DNA of 64,000 nt from Marsupella aquatica (lineage: Eukaryota > Marchantiophyta). A program made the translations under genes and the position numbers. Shown piece after piece: positions 13,560 through 23,962 of this stretch. Below the pieces are notes generated by a model. It ran no database searches. It was given only the letters and a program-made list of their open reading frames with translations, and had not been told where the DNA came from. Position 1 is the stretch's first letter; every line of letters begins with the position of its first letter. Location: the NCBI GenBank assembly GCA_973895155.1, contig OZ316896.1, forward strand, positions 15,934,001 through 15,998,000, in the 5' to 3' direction.

Positions 13560-13775
13560 AAAACGAGGGACACTCGTGCCGTGCCGGGCCGGGCCCAAGC
13601 CGAGCCAGACAGACCAACGAGGGAAATGAGCCACACCGAGCCCAAGCCGAGCCGAGCCAGACTACCAACGAGGGAAGTGAGCCGTGCCGGGCCCAAGCCG
13701 AGCCAGAGCCAGACATACCAATGAGGGAAATGAGCCGTGCCGAGCCCAGCCAGGCAGACCAACGAGGGAAATGAA
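13560..13775. repeat. GC-rich minisatellite
   Basis: About four imperfect units of roughly 40-50 bp share the cores GGGCCCAAGCCGAGCCAGAC and CCAACGAGGGAAATGAGCC. The units contain few stops in any frame, so long overlapping reading frames appear on both strands. They are translations of the repeat, not genes. Confidence 0.85.
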
Positions 13776-14024
13776 TCAGTCCGATTAAATGCGGGTGTAC
13801 GGCAACAAAACGCGTGTGGTAGTCAACTGGCTTTTCATTTATTACTAGTGTGTACGGGCCCAGTGCTTGGGACACGCCAACACGGGGTCATTTCATGGCG
13901 CAGTTTAATTTTTCAAGACTTGGCAAACATAGTGCAAGTGGCAGAAGTAATTTACCCTGGATTTTGAGGGACAGGTTTGAATAAATTCACTAGTGCACAA
14001 TGTGCTCATCTTTATTTTTTGGCT

Positions 14025-14160
14025 GGTATTCTTGAAAGGCACATATGTGTTTATGCACTATCACCTTTTTCCGATTGAACACTCATCACGTTGGTATTCT
14101 TGAAAGGCACATATGTGTTTATGCACTATCACCTTTTTCCGATTGAACACTCATCACGTT
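14025..14160. repeat. 68-bp tandem duplication inside unit 1
   Basis: GGTATTCTTGAAAGGCACAT begins both adjacent 68-bp copies, which look identical. The corresponding place in unit 2 (from about 14,986) has one copy, so this small duplication postdates the larger one. Confidence 0.88.
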
Positions 14161-14581
14161 GTCTGGCCTGCTTTTTTTGTCATACTCCACACCTCCACAC
14201 CACACTGGATAATGTTTATGCAATCAATGCATAAATCTACTAACATGGATGATGGTCATCTTGAGGTATTTGCTTAATTAACCCCCAAAATGAAACTTGT
14301 TACTTGATCAACCCCCTGAGATCTATCAACGATCCAGATCTGAGATTGAAAGGTCCATGAATGGTCCAGATTGGGGAAAAGTATCGAGGGGGTTGATTAA
14401 GCAAACTTTTTCCAGAAGGGGGTCTACTAAGCATATCTCTCTGGTCATCTTACCCTCCCATGCCAATACTGCACCTTGGAGTAGCCCTTTGACTCTTTCT
14501 GCACACCACTAGGCAGTTTAATTTTTCAAGAATCGGGCAAACGTAGTGCGAGTGGCAGAAATAGTTTACCCTGGATTTTGA

Positions 14582-14916
14582 TGCACGACGACACTCAAGC
14601 TCGAGGCTCATTAAGAGCCTCCGTACATAGCTGCCCGCATACAAGCCCGGGCGAGTCAAAAAAAATTGAGTGTCAATAGGGTATGAATGAACCCCACTTT
14701 TGGGTGGGGTGAATGATAAAAGTTTTCTTTGCTGACAGGGATTGAACCTGAGACCTCCCCTGCCCCACTGAGCACTTCTACCATGCAGCCCATACACAGC
14801 TGGTGACCGCATTGAAACGCGCCCAGTATTTAACTTTATTCTCACGACATGGGAAGTGGACAGCTTAGTACGGGCTAATCGCATTGATTAGCCTCAATCT
14901 TGAGTCTCGTCCCTAA
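14582..14916 (-). mobile_element. Mutator-like MITE with internal Pol III-like boxes
   Basis: The element is flanked by a perfect 10-bp target duplication, TGGATTTTGA (14572-14581 and 14917-14926). Its ends are imperfect inverted repeats of about 33 bp: 24 of 33 positions match without gaps, with shared cores ACTCAAG and GAGGCT. Inverted termini plus a 9-11 bp duplication are typical of Mutator-like elements. It encodes no protein. The minus strand carries TGGTAGAAGTG (783-773 of 14,7xx) and GGTTCAATCC (14748-14739), spaced 35 bp apart like the A and B boxes of tRNA genes and SINEs. The paired sequence in unit 1 of the surrounding duplication (about 13,957-13,966) is the empty site with a single TGGATTTTGA. 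Confidence 0.75.
14739..14783 (-). promoter_or_regulatory. tRNA-like A and B boxes inside the MITE
   Basis: Minus strand TGGTAGAAGTG (14783-14773) fits the A-box consensus, and GGTTCAATCC (14748-14739) fits the B box at normal spacing. It is not an intact tRNA gene: no acceptor stem or anticodon arm can be folded convincingly. It may be a captured SINE or tRNA relic. Confidence 0.4.
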
Positions 14917-15405
14917 TGGATTTTGAGGGACATGTTTGAATAAATTCACTAGTGCACAATGTGTTCATCTTTATTTTTTGGCTGGTATTCTTGAAAGGCA
15001 CATATGTGTTTATGCACTATCACCTTTTTTCCGATTGAACACTCATCACGTTGTCTGGCCTGCTTTTTTTGTCATACTCCACACCTCCACACCACACTGG
15101 ATAATGTTTATGCAATCAATGCATAAATCTACTAACATGGATGATGGTCATCTTGAGGTATTTGCTTGATCGACCCCCAGAATGAAACTTGTTACCTGAT
15201 CAACCCCGTGAGGTCTATCAACGATCCAGATCTGAGTTTGAAAGGTCCATGAATGGTCCAGATTGGGGAAAAGTATCAAGGGGGTTGATTAAGCAAACCT
15301 TTTCCAGAAGGGGGTCTACTAAGCATATCTCTCTGGTCATCTTACCCTCCCATGCCAATACTGCACCTTGGAGTAGACCTTTGACTCTTTCTGCACACCA
15401 CTAGG

Positions 15406-16623
15406 GTTCCAATACCACACCACAGGAATAGCACGGCCATCTGGCTACTCCTGCTCAGCACTAGGGCTCCCATACTTGTACAACATCATTGAATGGCCCT
15501 TTGGCTACTCCACTAGGGCTTTGATACCCTTTCCACACCATGGAATAGTCGTTTGGATTCTCCTTCTCCTGCTTGCCACAAGGGCTCCTCCTGATAGATA
15601 GTACATGTACATTGTTTTGTCCACGCTAGGCCGCCAAGATTTCCTCCAAAAGTGTAGCTCTCCTGTTGCTTCGAGATATGCAATGTCGGCACACTGATCA
15701 TAGGAAAAGGTTGCAAGCAATTCAAAGTGGAAGAGTAGAAGTGGACCAGCTAGCTTCCTCTTCTTCAATTTAAATTCCCCTCATTCAATTCCTATGTTGA
15801 ATTCTGTCCTTTGAATATGGTTGACATGATTCTAATTTGTGGAAATATGTGTCATTGTAGATGGAGGGAGGGTCAAAGTGGGAAGTTTTGGAGGCATTAG
15901 GCGAGAGAAATCGGCTGGGGGAGTTTGGCAAGGAGTTTTAGTAGATGTGCTCTTGCTACAATGGTAGTCTCCTTCCAAAATGTATTGTCATTGTGTTCTT
16001 GTGTTGGAGTCATCATGTTAGTGACTTAAGCACATAGCCCGACATAGTACCTTAGTGTTGACATGTGTATTGAATTGCACAGCCATGCACATGTATTTTA
16101 GTACTGTTGTGTGTGTTTGATTTGCTTTTGAGTGAGACAATACCATAGTGTTGTGTGTGTTTTAGTAAATCATCATGTTGGTGACTTGAGCTCTGCGCAA
16201 GTGCTATGTGTTACAATTAGCCGTGTACTATCTAGTTGTCCCATTGAAGTGAGTGTCATTCAAAGAATTAGATGTCATTCAAGTTTTATTCCAAAAGGAA
16301 AGGGACTTGGTGGAGTTGAGATTGAAGCACCCTCGTGAGTGTTACTAGTGACTATTTTAATTGTATAGGTACTTGCATAGGTTGAAACACTGGCCAATCC
16401 CATTGTGCATGTGCTGCCAGTGCAAGTTACAACAAGAGAGTGTGACATTCTCAAGAAGGGGTAGTGGATAGTGCACTCTTGCCAATGTCCAAGGCCCCAT
16501 CTGCGGCCCAAGACTCAATACAGGTGCATTGCTTCCGGAGAAAGTTAAGCCAATGTGTAGAGTTAAGTAATGGTATTACTTATTGTTAATTGATTGGGAC
16601 TATTGTTGATAAATGGTACTCAC
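15406..16623. other. Intergenic or intronic DNA, no gene seen
   Basis: No supported exon. Bases just left of 16,624 should be intron of the minus-strand gene whose exon ends there with a GTGAGT donor. A following exon could not be identified. Confidence 0.4.
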
Positions 16624-16777
16624 CAAAGGCTGGTTTTTCTCCATTGTAGTTGTCCTCAAAATCTACAAAAAATGCATTTTTCTCATCTATCAGTTTTGAG
16701 AAGCCTCTCAAGTTGATCCTGGTCTCCCACACGATTGGCTCTATGCCAAGAATATCAGCGTAGACGCGTTGCCTTGG
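16624..16777 (-). pseudogene. 3' half of a host-type exon cut by the chromovirus
   Basis: The minus strand reads PRQRVYADILGIEPIVWE and continues open to ...NYNGEKPAF, then a consensus GTGAGT donor at 16623-16618. The other half lies at 25466-25545 beyond the 8.7-kb retrotransposon. Removing the element and one copy of the 5-bp target duplication gives a single 234-bp exon in one open frame (entry phase 2, exit phase 1). The 5' half carries Cys pairs (CRLC, then a further Cys). I do not recognise the family. It could be a host gene or coding DNA of another transposon. The insertion almost certainly disrupts it. Confidence 0.6.
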
Positions 16778-16782
16778 TGAGG
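16778..16782. repeat. Target-site duplication TGAGG (left)
   Basis: TGAGG occurs immediately outside both ends of the chromovirus (16778-16782 and 25466-25470). The flanking exon frame is restored only if one copy is counted, which supports it as the real duplication. Confidence 0.75.
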
Positions 16783-18265
16783 AGTGGTGGACCTCGCCAC
16801 CCAGCGCCCTCGCCAATCCCAGCACTTGCGCCTAAGTGCCCTTGGTGCCCGAACGCCTCCACGGAATACCTCGAGCAAGCCTCCAAATGCCTCTAGCACC
16901 ACCCGCGGCCACTCCCATACGAAGCCGCACTTGCTCACCTACACGACCGCTACTCACCGGTCCTCACTGTCTGCACAAGCAACCAAGCACCTCGGTAAGT
17001 AACCCCACCGGATCTAGAACTCGCCAAGTCTAGCATCCTAACTCAAGCTCAACAGATGTTGGTAAATAGGTCAGCGATAGGTCCTCCCGATGCCATAAGC
17101 CGGAACCAGAACTCACGCCCACTGTCCGTCTAGGACAGCTCCTCCCTTGGGCGCGGCCCAGGTTCGCCCTCGTACCTATCCATCACCAACTGACCGCCCT
17201 GACCTTAGGACATGCTCATGGCCCAAATAGCATAGCTTGTTCTACAGCTTGTCTCAACACGCCGGGACCAGAACGGCCCCGACTCTAACACCGACTCCCG
17301 GTTTGCCCCACTGCTGGTCTAGGGACAGAGCGCCCTCGGGACTCAATCTCCATACCTACTTGGCCTTGCCTCCCCAACGCAAGCTCCCTTGGGAGGTTGA
17401 ACGCGGCTTGGCTGTTGTTCGGCAGGATTTGGCAAACAGGCGAGCTAACACTTGTAAACCATGAAAACCCATGGCACCCCCAGACCCAGCTGAGCTCAAG
17501 AGGGCGTAGCCCTCTTCAAGATATTTCCAACGAACTCAAGAAGTCCTCCAACGGACTTCCCGTTGGGAAGATATCGCCATTTCCGTTTGGCAGTTTCCTT
17601 TAGTGTCGCGACTGCCGCGGCTCACGATTTCGGCTCGCCCTTAGCCCCCAGGGAGACACCACTCCCCTCATATATGCTTCTGGAGACCTGCCACCCCCGG
17701 ACCAGCTCTGGTCCCGAAACATTTGGCCCCCAACCCGGATCCCATCGCGCATAATGGGCGCGCCACCAATTGGCAACGCCCATAACTTTCTTGATAGGCA
17801 TCCGCAAGCGGAGTGCCTTAGCCCGTTGTGACCGGGCCAACCCAGTGCTCATGCCTAGGCCCTCAGGTCTGATCGCCGCTCGGGGCCCCCGACCGGCCCA
17901 ACCCGGCTCGGGCCACAACTTGCGCCCCAAGCGTCCGTTGCCAATGGCGTCAACTCCATTGGCCTTGGGCCCAAGAGGAGCTCACTTCCAAGCCCTCAGA
18001 ACTCAAAGACCATCCGACGGTCCGGACGGCCATCCATGAGCCCGGCCCATTTCCCCTTGACCCGACCAGCCATAGGCTAGTCCAAGTCCTTAGTTTGTGT
18101 CCCCAGCTTGGCCCCTTGCCTCGCCAGTGCCACGTCTCATTGCTCGCAAGTCTCCCCATGCTAAGTCCTCCCCGGATGGCCTATCCGGGCCTGGACCATA
18201 AGGGAGCTCGGCGTCGGAGTCAGCGACGCCGGAGCTAAGTGTTAAGGTAGTCGAGTTCCGCGACT
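16783..18265 (-). repeat. Chromovirus 3' LTR (1483 bp)
   Basis: On the plus strand it starts AGTGGTGGACCTCGCC and ends TTCCGCGACT, matching the right LTR along its whole length. The four bases TGCA (18266-18269) separate it from the purine tract, so a canonical end could lie at 18269; the target duplication favours 18265. It is GC-rich, which produces many spurious open frames. Confidence 0.88.
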
Positions 18266-18269
18266 TGCA

Positions 18270-18283
18270 CCCCCCCTTAAAAA
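18270..18283 (-). other. Polypurine tract
   Basis: Minus strand reads TTTTTAAGGGGGGG immediately before the 3' LTR. This is the usual primer for plus-strand DNA synthesis and confirms that the left LTR is the 3' copy. Confidence 0.75.
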
Positions 18284-18704
18284 TGGTCACGTCCGCGTGA
18301 CCTAAGTAAACGTTCCAACACGCCTAGACCACTTTGGGCCTTAAAAAATTTTATGAGGTAACAAATGGTTTGCCCATAAGGCTGATGCAAACCAGGTTGG
18401 TATGCGCATTCCAAACTTAGGAAATTCCAACCTATCCCACTTATCCGAGTAGGATGCCAGTCCAAACGGGTAAGCTAACTCCAAACTCGTCGGACCCCTT
18501 GTCCTCCCCTTGGGGCACTCCCCTTTGGTTCGAACTAGCCCGCCCACAGATGTAGGGCGGGCACCATCAACTTCCACTCGCAAAAAGCAAATCAGCCGCC
18601 CAACAACCTCTAGCCCCAACGCAATCCGACTTTATCCTTAAGAGGCAGAGAGGAGTGAAACTAGGATACAACTCACAAAGGTAGCTACAGTTGTCTGTAC
18701 CAGT
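18284..18704 (-). other. 3' untranslated part of the chromovirus
   Basis: Non-coding stretch between the chromodomain stop and the polypurine tract. Short reading frames here have no domain. Confidence 0.6.
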
Positions 18705-19142
18705 TCACAACGGCGGTAGGCCGCTTCGCTTATGATAGCTTCCAAGGATCTCTGAGGCATTACCCAAATTGTCCTCCGGTTCCCAAGTACTCTCGGCCTG
18801 ATCATAGCCAGCCCACTTCACCAAATACTCTAAGATTTGCCTTCCCAACTTGCATTTGTAACGGTGGTCCAGAATTGCCTCCACCTCAAACTCCTCCGCG
18901 TCCTCCACCAGCATGGCGTTCGGACGCAAGATCTGATCCCGGTTGGGATCATCGTCTTTGACAAATTTCTTGAGCCGGCTAACATAGTAGCTTTTGCCCA
19001 CGCCCATTTCCTTGGGTGTCTCCAACACCACCGAAACCGGATTATCCTTGTGGGCCCATTGTATAATGCGATAGGGCCCCGCATATTTCGGAGCCAGCTT
19101 CCTACTTATGTTCCCATGGTATTGCTCAGGTCTCAACTGCAA
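18705..19142 (-). pseudogene. Chromovirus integrase C-terminus and chromodomain
   Basis: Open frame of 145 residues continuing the integrase frame after an in-frame TAA near 19,158. It includes the GPY/F-like stretch (APKYAGPYRIIQW) and then a chromodomain with VEAILDHRYK, LEYLVKWAGYD and STWEPEDNL in order at about residues 85-130. These are the aromatic-cage region and WEP motif typical of chromodomains. In this family the domain is thought to direct integration to particular chromatin. It is separated from the rest of pol by the stop, so it is not expressed as a full protein. Confidence 0.88.
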
Positions 19143-19160
19143 CCAGACGCTCTCCCCAAT

Positions 19161-20726
19161 TTAAAAGCTTACCTGGCGTCGATGTTTATCCCCTTGCTCC
19201 TTGTACCGACTTTGGGCAAGGGTCATACCCTTGGTAGCCGCTTCCACAACTAGGCGTCGCTCTTGAATAAAATCGTCCGCCAAAGGAACCTTGCTTTCCG
19301 TCCGCCAAGCTTCCGGATTTATAAACCAGGAGGGCGCCCTTGGCGTCCTCCCTGTGGCCAACACAAACAACGCAAACCCCGTCGCCGAATGCTTGGTCAA
19401 GTTATACCTAAACTCGGCCATTGTTAAATGCTTCGCCCAATCTTTCTGATTGGCTGTCACAAAGTGACGCAAGTGGTCATCCACAATACCATTAACCCGT
19501 TCTATTTGGCCATCTGTCTCATGATGATACGCTGATCCCCTGGTCAAGTCCGTTCCGGATAATTGGAACAACGCCTTCCAGAAATGGCCCGTGAACTTGG
19601 TATCGCGATCGGACAGGATATGCAACGGCAATCCCCATTGTCGGAAGACATTGTCAAATACTAGACCGACAATCTCTCGGGCCGAAACCATCTTCGTAGT
19701 AGGCAAGAAATACGCCATCTTGGAAAAACGATCCACGATTGTTAAGATGGAGTTACTGCCGTGGGACTCAGGTAATCCAACAATGAAGTCCATGGAGATA
19801 GACTCCCATGGAGCCGCAGCTACTGGTAAGGGTCCTCCTTTTGCCCTATAGACCGTTCGGTTCTTTTGGCACGAGTAACAACTTTGCACATGTTGAAGGA
19901 CCGATTGCTTCATGTCCAGCGAATACACATCTCGCGACATGCTACGATACGTAGCGGCTTGTCCTCCGTGCCCTCCCCAGGGCGAGTTGTGGTACTTTTG
20001 CAGAACCTCTAACCTTAGAGACTCTGGTATGTACACACGCCTCTGCTTGTATCGCCATAATTGGACATTGTGCGTCATATCCAACCCCAATGATACGTGC
20101 CTTACCTTGCCCCGACTACCCCCATTGCTTTGCCAATCCTTAGCTAACTTGTCATCCCCATACGCCGCGGCCAGAACCTTTGGCCACTCAGATTCGAGCA
20201 TCGTGATCCCATTGACACGATGTTGGCCCTTATGTGATAATGCGTCCGCTGCCGCATTTGTCTTCCCTGGAACGTGGCCGACTTTGAAGTCAAAATCCGC
20301 CAAGAACATCTGCCAGCGCATTTCCTTGGGGTTCAACCTTGGCTTAGAACTGAAATACCCGGCCGGCGAGCTATCTGTGTGGATTACCACTTTGGGACCG
20401 TTCTTAAGGTAAATCTCCCACTTCTTCAACGCGTAGATCACAGCATACATTTCCCTTTCCGACGTGATCCAGTGATTTTCAAAATTACATGACTCGAAAG
20501 CCACAAGACGCCCATCTTGGTGAAGACAGGCGCCGATGGCATAATCACTTGCGTCTGTCCAAATCTTGAACGGCTTCCCCATCTCAGGTAACTTGAGAAC
20601 CGGCGGCGTTATCATTAATCGCTTAAGTTCTAGGAATGCTAACTCGCAATCCTGTGTCCACACAAACATTTTGTTTTTCAACGTTAGCGCATTTAGGGGC
20701 CTCGCGATCCTCGCATAGTCTTTCAT
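19161..20726 (-). pseudogene. Chromovirus RNase H and integrase
   Basis: The 521-residue open segment starts inside the RT-RNase H linker and contains RNase H (IWTDASDYAIGACL, then ADALSHKG). It continues into integrase with an HHCC zinc-binding region (HNSPWGGHGG ... CYSCQ) and the catalytic core residues in SMDFIVGLPES, ILSDRDTKF and GQIERVNGIV. RNase H removes RNA from the hybrid and integrase inserts the cDNA. It is bounded by in-frame stops near 20,803 and 19,158 and is a fragment of a once continuous pol frame. Confidence 0.9.
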
Positions 20727-20795
20727 GTATCTCCGATAGAACCCCGTAAATCCTAAGAAGGCTCTAACTTGCCTTACATTGGATGGGCGCTCCCA

Positions 20796-21902
20796 TTATT
20801 TGATCTCCTTAAGCTTATCCTGACTAGGCGTAATCCCTTCCGGGGTAAAGGTATGGCCGAGGAACTGAATCTCGTTCATCGCAAACTCGCACTTGCTAGG
20901 TTTAGCAAAGAGACGAGCCTTACAAAGGCGAGAGAACACTTCTCTGAGCAACTGCTCATGCTTCTCCAACATTTTCGAGTAGATTAGGATGTCGTCAATA
21001 AAGACGACCACTCCTTGGTCCAACAAGTCATGAAAGATGGTATTCATCATCTTCATGAACCTTGCGGTTGCATTACACAACCCAAACGGCATAACCAAAA
21101 ACTCATAGGATCCGAACCTTGTGCGCATTGCGGTCTTATACTCGTCTCCCTTAGCCATGCGGATCTGGTAATACCCAGACCGCAAGTCCACCTTTGAAAA
21201 ATTCTTCGCCCCGAAGAGGCAATCAAAGAGGTCATCCATATGAGGCAACGGGTACTTGTTCTTTACCGTCTGCTTATTGAGGGCCCGGTAATCTGTGCAC
21301 AATCTCAAAGTACCATCCTTTTTGGACACAAACAATGCGGGCGCCCCGTAAGGACTCTTACTAGGGCGAATGAACCCTTGGTCGATCAACTCTTCCAAGG
21401 CGTTCTTCAACATCATTCGCTCGTTCAGGTTCAGATGATAAGGAGCTTTAGCCTGAGGAGCCGATCCCGGCTCCAACTCAACTTGGTGATCCACTTCTCT
21501 CCGCGGGGGTAAACCTTTAGGTAGCTTCTGCGAGAGCACGTCGTTGAATTCCTCTAAAATTTCAGGAATTCGACTGCAGTCGGGCCCGACCTTAGCTGAC
21601 TTGACCTTTGGCTGCGACGCAGCCTCCTTAGTTGGGTGGAGATGAAAGAAGAAACATTCATGTCCACCCTTGAAGTCTTTCCACCATTGCTTCGCCGATA
21701 CACACGGAGACAACCACGACACTTTACTTACTTTAAGAAATCTTTCTTTATTTTTGGTAATTTCGTGTACAACGATGGGCTCACCGCCCTTATTGGGAAA
21801 ATGGAGCACCTCACCCCCCAGTTTCAAGGTAACATTGTGCTTTCTGAGATAACCTACCGACAAAATGAAGTCTACGGCTAGACCTTCTAGAACGTAGAAC
21901 AT
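20796..21902 (-). pseudogene. Chromovirus reverse transcriptase
   Basis: Open segment of 368 residues. It starts in the protease-RT linker and contains [34 protein letters not shown] and MPFGLCNA in order, then the catalytic box [10 protein letters not shown] at residues 301-310. It ends at a TAA near 20,803. The overlap with the protease segment in another frame at 21,887-21,902 indicates a one-base frame change. A programmed shift is less likely because the other breaks are plain stops. Confidence 0.9.
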
Positions 21903-22585
21903 CTCCTGATAACAAAATTTTGTAGTTCGCCTATGACCTCTACCCGAAGTCTATGCACTACTCTCGACACTATCCCCTTCTTGTCGTTGGCGAACTTGCA
22001 CACTAATGGTTGTAACAGCTCTTGCACGTCCACCCCAAGACGAGCTGCCGCCTGCCCACTTATGAAGCAGGCGGTCGCGCCTGTATCCACCAAGGCAACA
22101 CCCAAATTACCGTTAGAAGTGACATTCACAAAAACCAGTTTTTCAGGATCCATTGTCTTAACTTTAGGTATCTTCTCTTGCAACAACACCCTCTCACCAT
22201 CAGGGACATCCCCTACAGGGACCTTGTCAGCTACTAAGGGTTCGGTTAGAGTGATACTTACCTTAATGCTCTTCTGCCGTCCACCATCTCCGTTTGGCTT
22301 GCCACCTTTCGTGGAACAATCCTTACTTTGATGGCCCATGGCGCCACATGTGAAGCACGAACCTTCAGCCCGCCTCTGCTCCATAGTTGCCTGCTTCTTT
22401 GCTTTCTGTGCCGATGAGGCTCTTTTCTTAAAGTTGCCGGCCTTCCGGTTTCGCTTGGCTTCTCCATTCTGGGGCTGGGGATCCGAACCACCGGCCCCCG
22501 CCCCCTCAGGTTGCTTCCGCTTATTCCTGGGACCTTTTGCTTTCCCAGCTTCCCCCTCGGATCCCTTGCCACCCACCTTCGCCAA
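21887..22585 (-). pseudogene. Chromovirus Gag zinc knuckle and protease
   Basis: About 232 residues. A Lys/Arg/Gly-rich linker precedes a CCHC knuckle, CFTCGAMGHQSKDC at ~77-90 (C-X2-C-X4-H-X4-C), which binds RNA in Gag. The aspartic protease follows, with its active-site box LVDTGATACFISG at ~166-178. An in-frame TGA near 22,591 cuts it from upstream gag, and the frame is lost at ~21,905. Confidence 0.88.
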
Positions 22586-23817
22586 GTCCGGTCAGTTATT
22601 CACCAACATAGTGGCCTTGTCGAAGGCGTCAAAAAGTGTTTTGAACTCATGACGCTTTTCCTGCAACTTTTCCCTGAGCAACGGCGGGAGCCTCACAATA
22701 AAGTTGTGAAGCTGTGTGTGTAGGGTCTCTTGTCCCGCCGGGATACATGCCAACTGATTCTAGTAATAAGTGATGAACTTTTGGATATCACCCCTGAAAC
22801 TCATCTTCGTTACGCATTTCTGAGCATGTCGCTCCGGGTACTTAGTGGTGACATGAGCACGGAGACCCTCAACCAGGTTTCCCCAAGTTAACGGCAAGGA
22901 GGAGTCCTCTCACGACTTCTTCCATGACTTGTACCAAGTCAAGGCATAGTCCTTCAGGTAAGGAGCGGCTGCGGTAGCCCAAGTGGAACGCTCAACACAC
23001 GCTTGGAGATGAATCTCCATCGTGGAGAGCCAACTTAGGAACTTTTGCCCACTTTGCTCGTAGGCCCCGTCGTAAGTTGGAGGAGTCGGTAGCTGGTTCA
23101 CTTGGAACATACTCCGTCCAACTACCATTCCCCCCTCGGGATGTGACGCACTTTGACTACCCAGACTAAGTAAGTACTTAATCTGGGCCCCCTTGTTGTG
23201 TTCCAACTGCTCATAAATGAGTCGTTGGTCTTGCATCAACGGGCCCAGACCGTTGTCAGCGGCCGGGCCCTTGCGGGTTGTATGCGGACAGTCCTCTAAC
23301 CGTCTTTCCTTTGTGGGTCACCTGTCCTTAGGTTCTCTTGTGGATTTTGGTGAAACACCAGCGTTTTGCGAGTACCATGACCTCCCGGGACTGAGGTATC
23401 ACCCGCATCATCTTGGTTCTGCTTGGTCAAATTATCCATGATGATGTCCGGCTCGGCATCATCCTCTGGTTCCGCGTTCAACCCTCTCAAGGCTGGGATC
23501 AGTTCCTCCTCCGGGTCTTGACCCTCTTCCTCTGTCTCAGCTTCAGCGTTGTCGTCGCTTGCGGTTGCGTCGGAGTCATCGTCATCCGACCCATCCTCTG
23601 AAGGATCAGCCGCCTCCTTCCCTTTAAGTTGACGGCGCTGTGCACTTGACTTGTTTGCCGCAACGGTCGACGGTTCGGCCATTGCGTCTTCTTCATCCTG
23701 CTTGTAACGTTCGTCTAGGGAAGTCAACCCGTCCTCCTTCTGTTCATCTTGAACTTGGGCTCTCCCCTTGGTGGGGAGAGCCTGCTTGCCACTCTTTGCA
23801 CGAGTGTTTTTAGCCAT
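22586..23817 (-). pseudogene. Chromovirus gag, broken
   Basis: Likely start at 23817 (MAKNTRAKSGKQ), about 145 bases inside the right LTR boundary. The first segment (to 23,296) is acidic with many Asp/Glu. After a frame change near 23,297 the next segment (23,239-22,910) has the retrotransposon Gag core, including FLSWLSTMEIHLQ and LKDYALTWYKSW. Further stops lie near 22,911, 22,770 and 22,591. Two of these TGA stops fit loss of an Arg CGA codon by C-to-T change. Confidence 0.82.
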
Positions 23818-23947
23818 GTTCCCAGCGACCAAATCTGCCTGCAGTCGACCCGCCGGGCACGTTGAAGCACTAAGTCCCCGCAAAAATCGGTTAAGATTTT
23901 TGGATTCCGACTTAGCACAACTCCGGCCCGATGTCTATGCCAGCAAT

Positions 23948-23960
23948 CGCTCTGATACCA
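23948..23960 (-). other. Primer-binding site for initiator tRNA-Met
   Basis: The minus strand reads TGGTATCAGAGC just inside the right (5') LTR, with two or three spacer bases. This is the standard plant primer-binding site complementary to the 3' end of initiator methionine tRNA. Confidence 0.85.
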
Positions 23961-23962
23961 CA

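Larger units (their letters stand above)
13901..15405. repeat. Tandem duplication of a ~0.6-kb unit
   Basis: Unit 1 is 13901-14513 and unit 2 is 14514-15405. Both start CAGTTTAATTTTTCAAGA and end CTGCACACCACTAGG. Unit 2 is longer because a 335-bp inverted-repeat element plus a 10-bp target duplication sits at 14582-14926. Unit 1 is longer by an internal 68-bp tandem duplication (14025-14092 and 14093-14160). After allowing for both, the lengths agree to within 2 bp. The unit has no credible coding sequence. Confidence 0.85.

Noticed and set aside
13443-13875. Overlapping frames of 70-185 codons on both strands around the minisatellite
   Set aside because: Translations of a short GC-rich tandem repeat; repetitive Pro/Ala/Gly/Arg text with no conserved motif.
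14739-14783. Intact tRNA gene on the minus strand
   Set aside because: Only the A and B boxes fit; no cloverleaf with acceptor stem can be formed.
16783-18265. Many reading frames of 60-100 codons on both strands within the LTRs (also at 23963-25465 and 60262-61392)
   Set aside because: They come from GC-rich non-coding LTR sequence, recur in each LTR copy in several frames and show no domains.
21887-21902. Programmed frameshift between protease and reverse transcriptase
   Set aside because: The same element has several plain nonsense changes and another frame change, so random decay is the simpler explanation.
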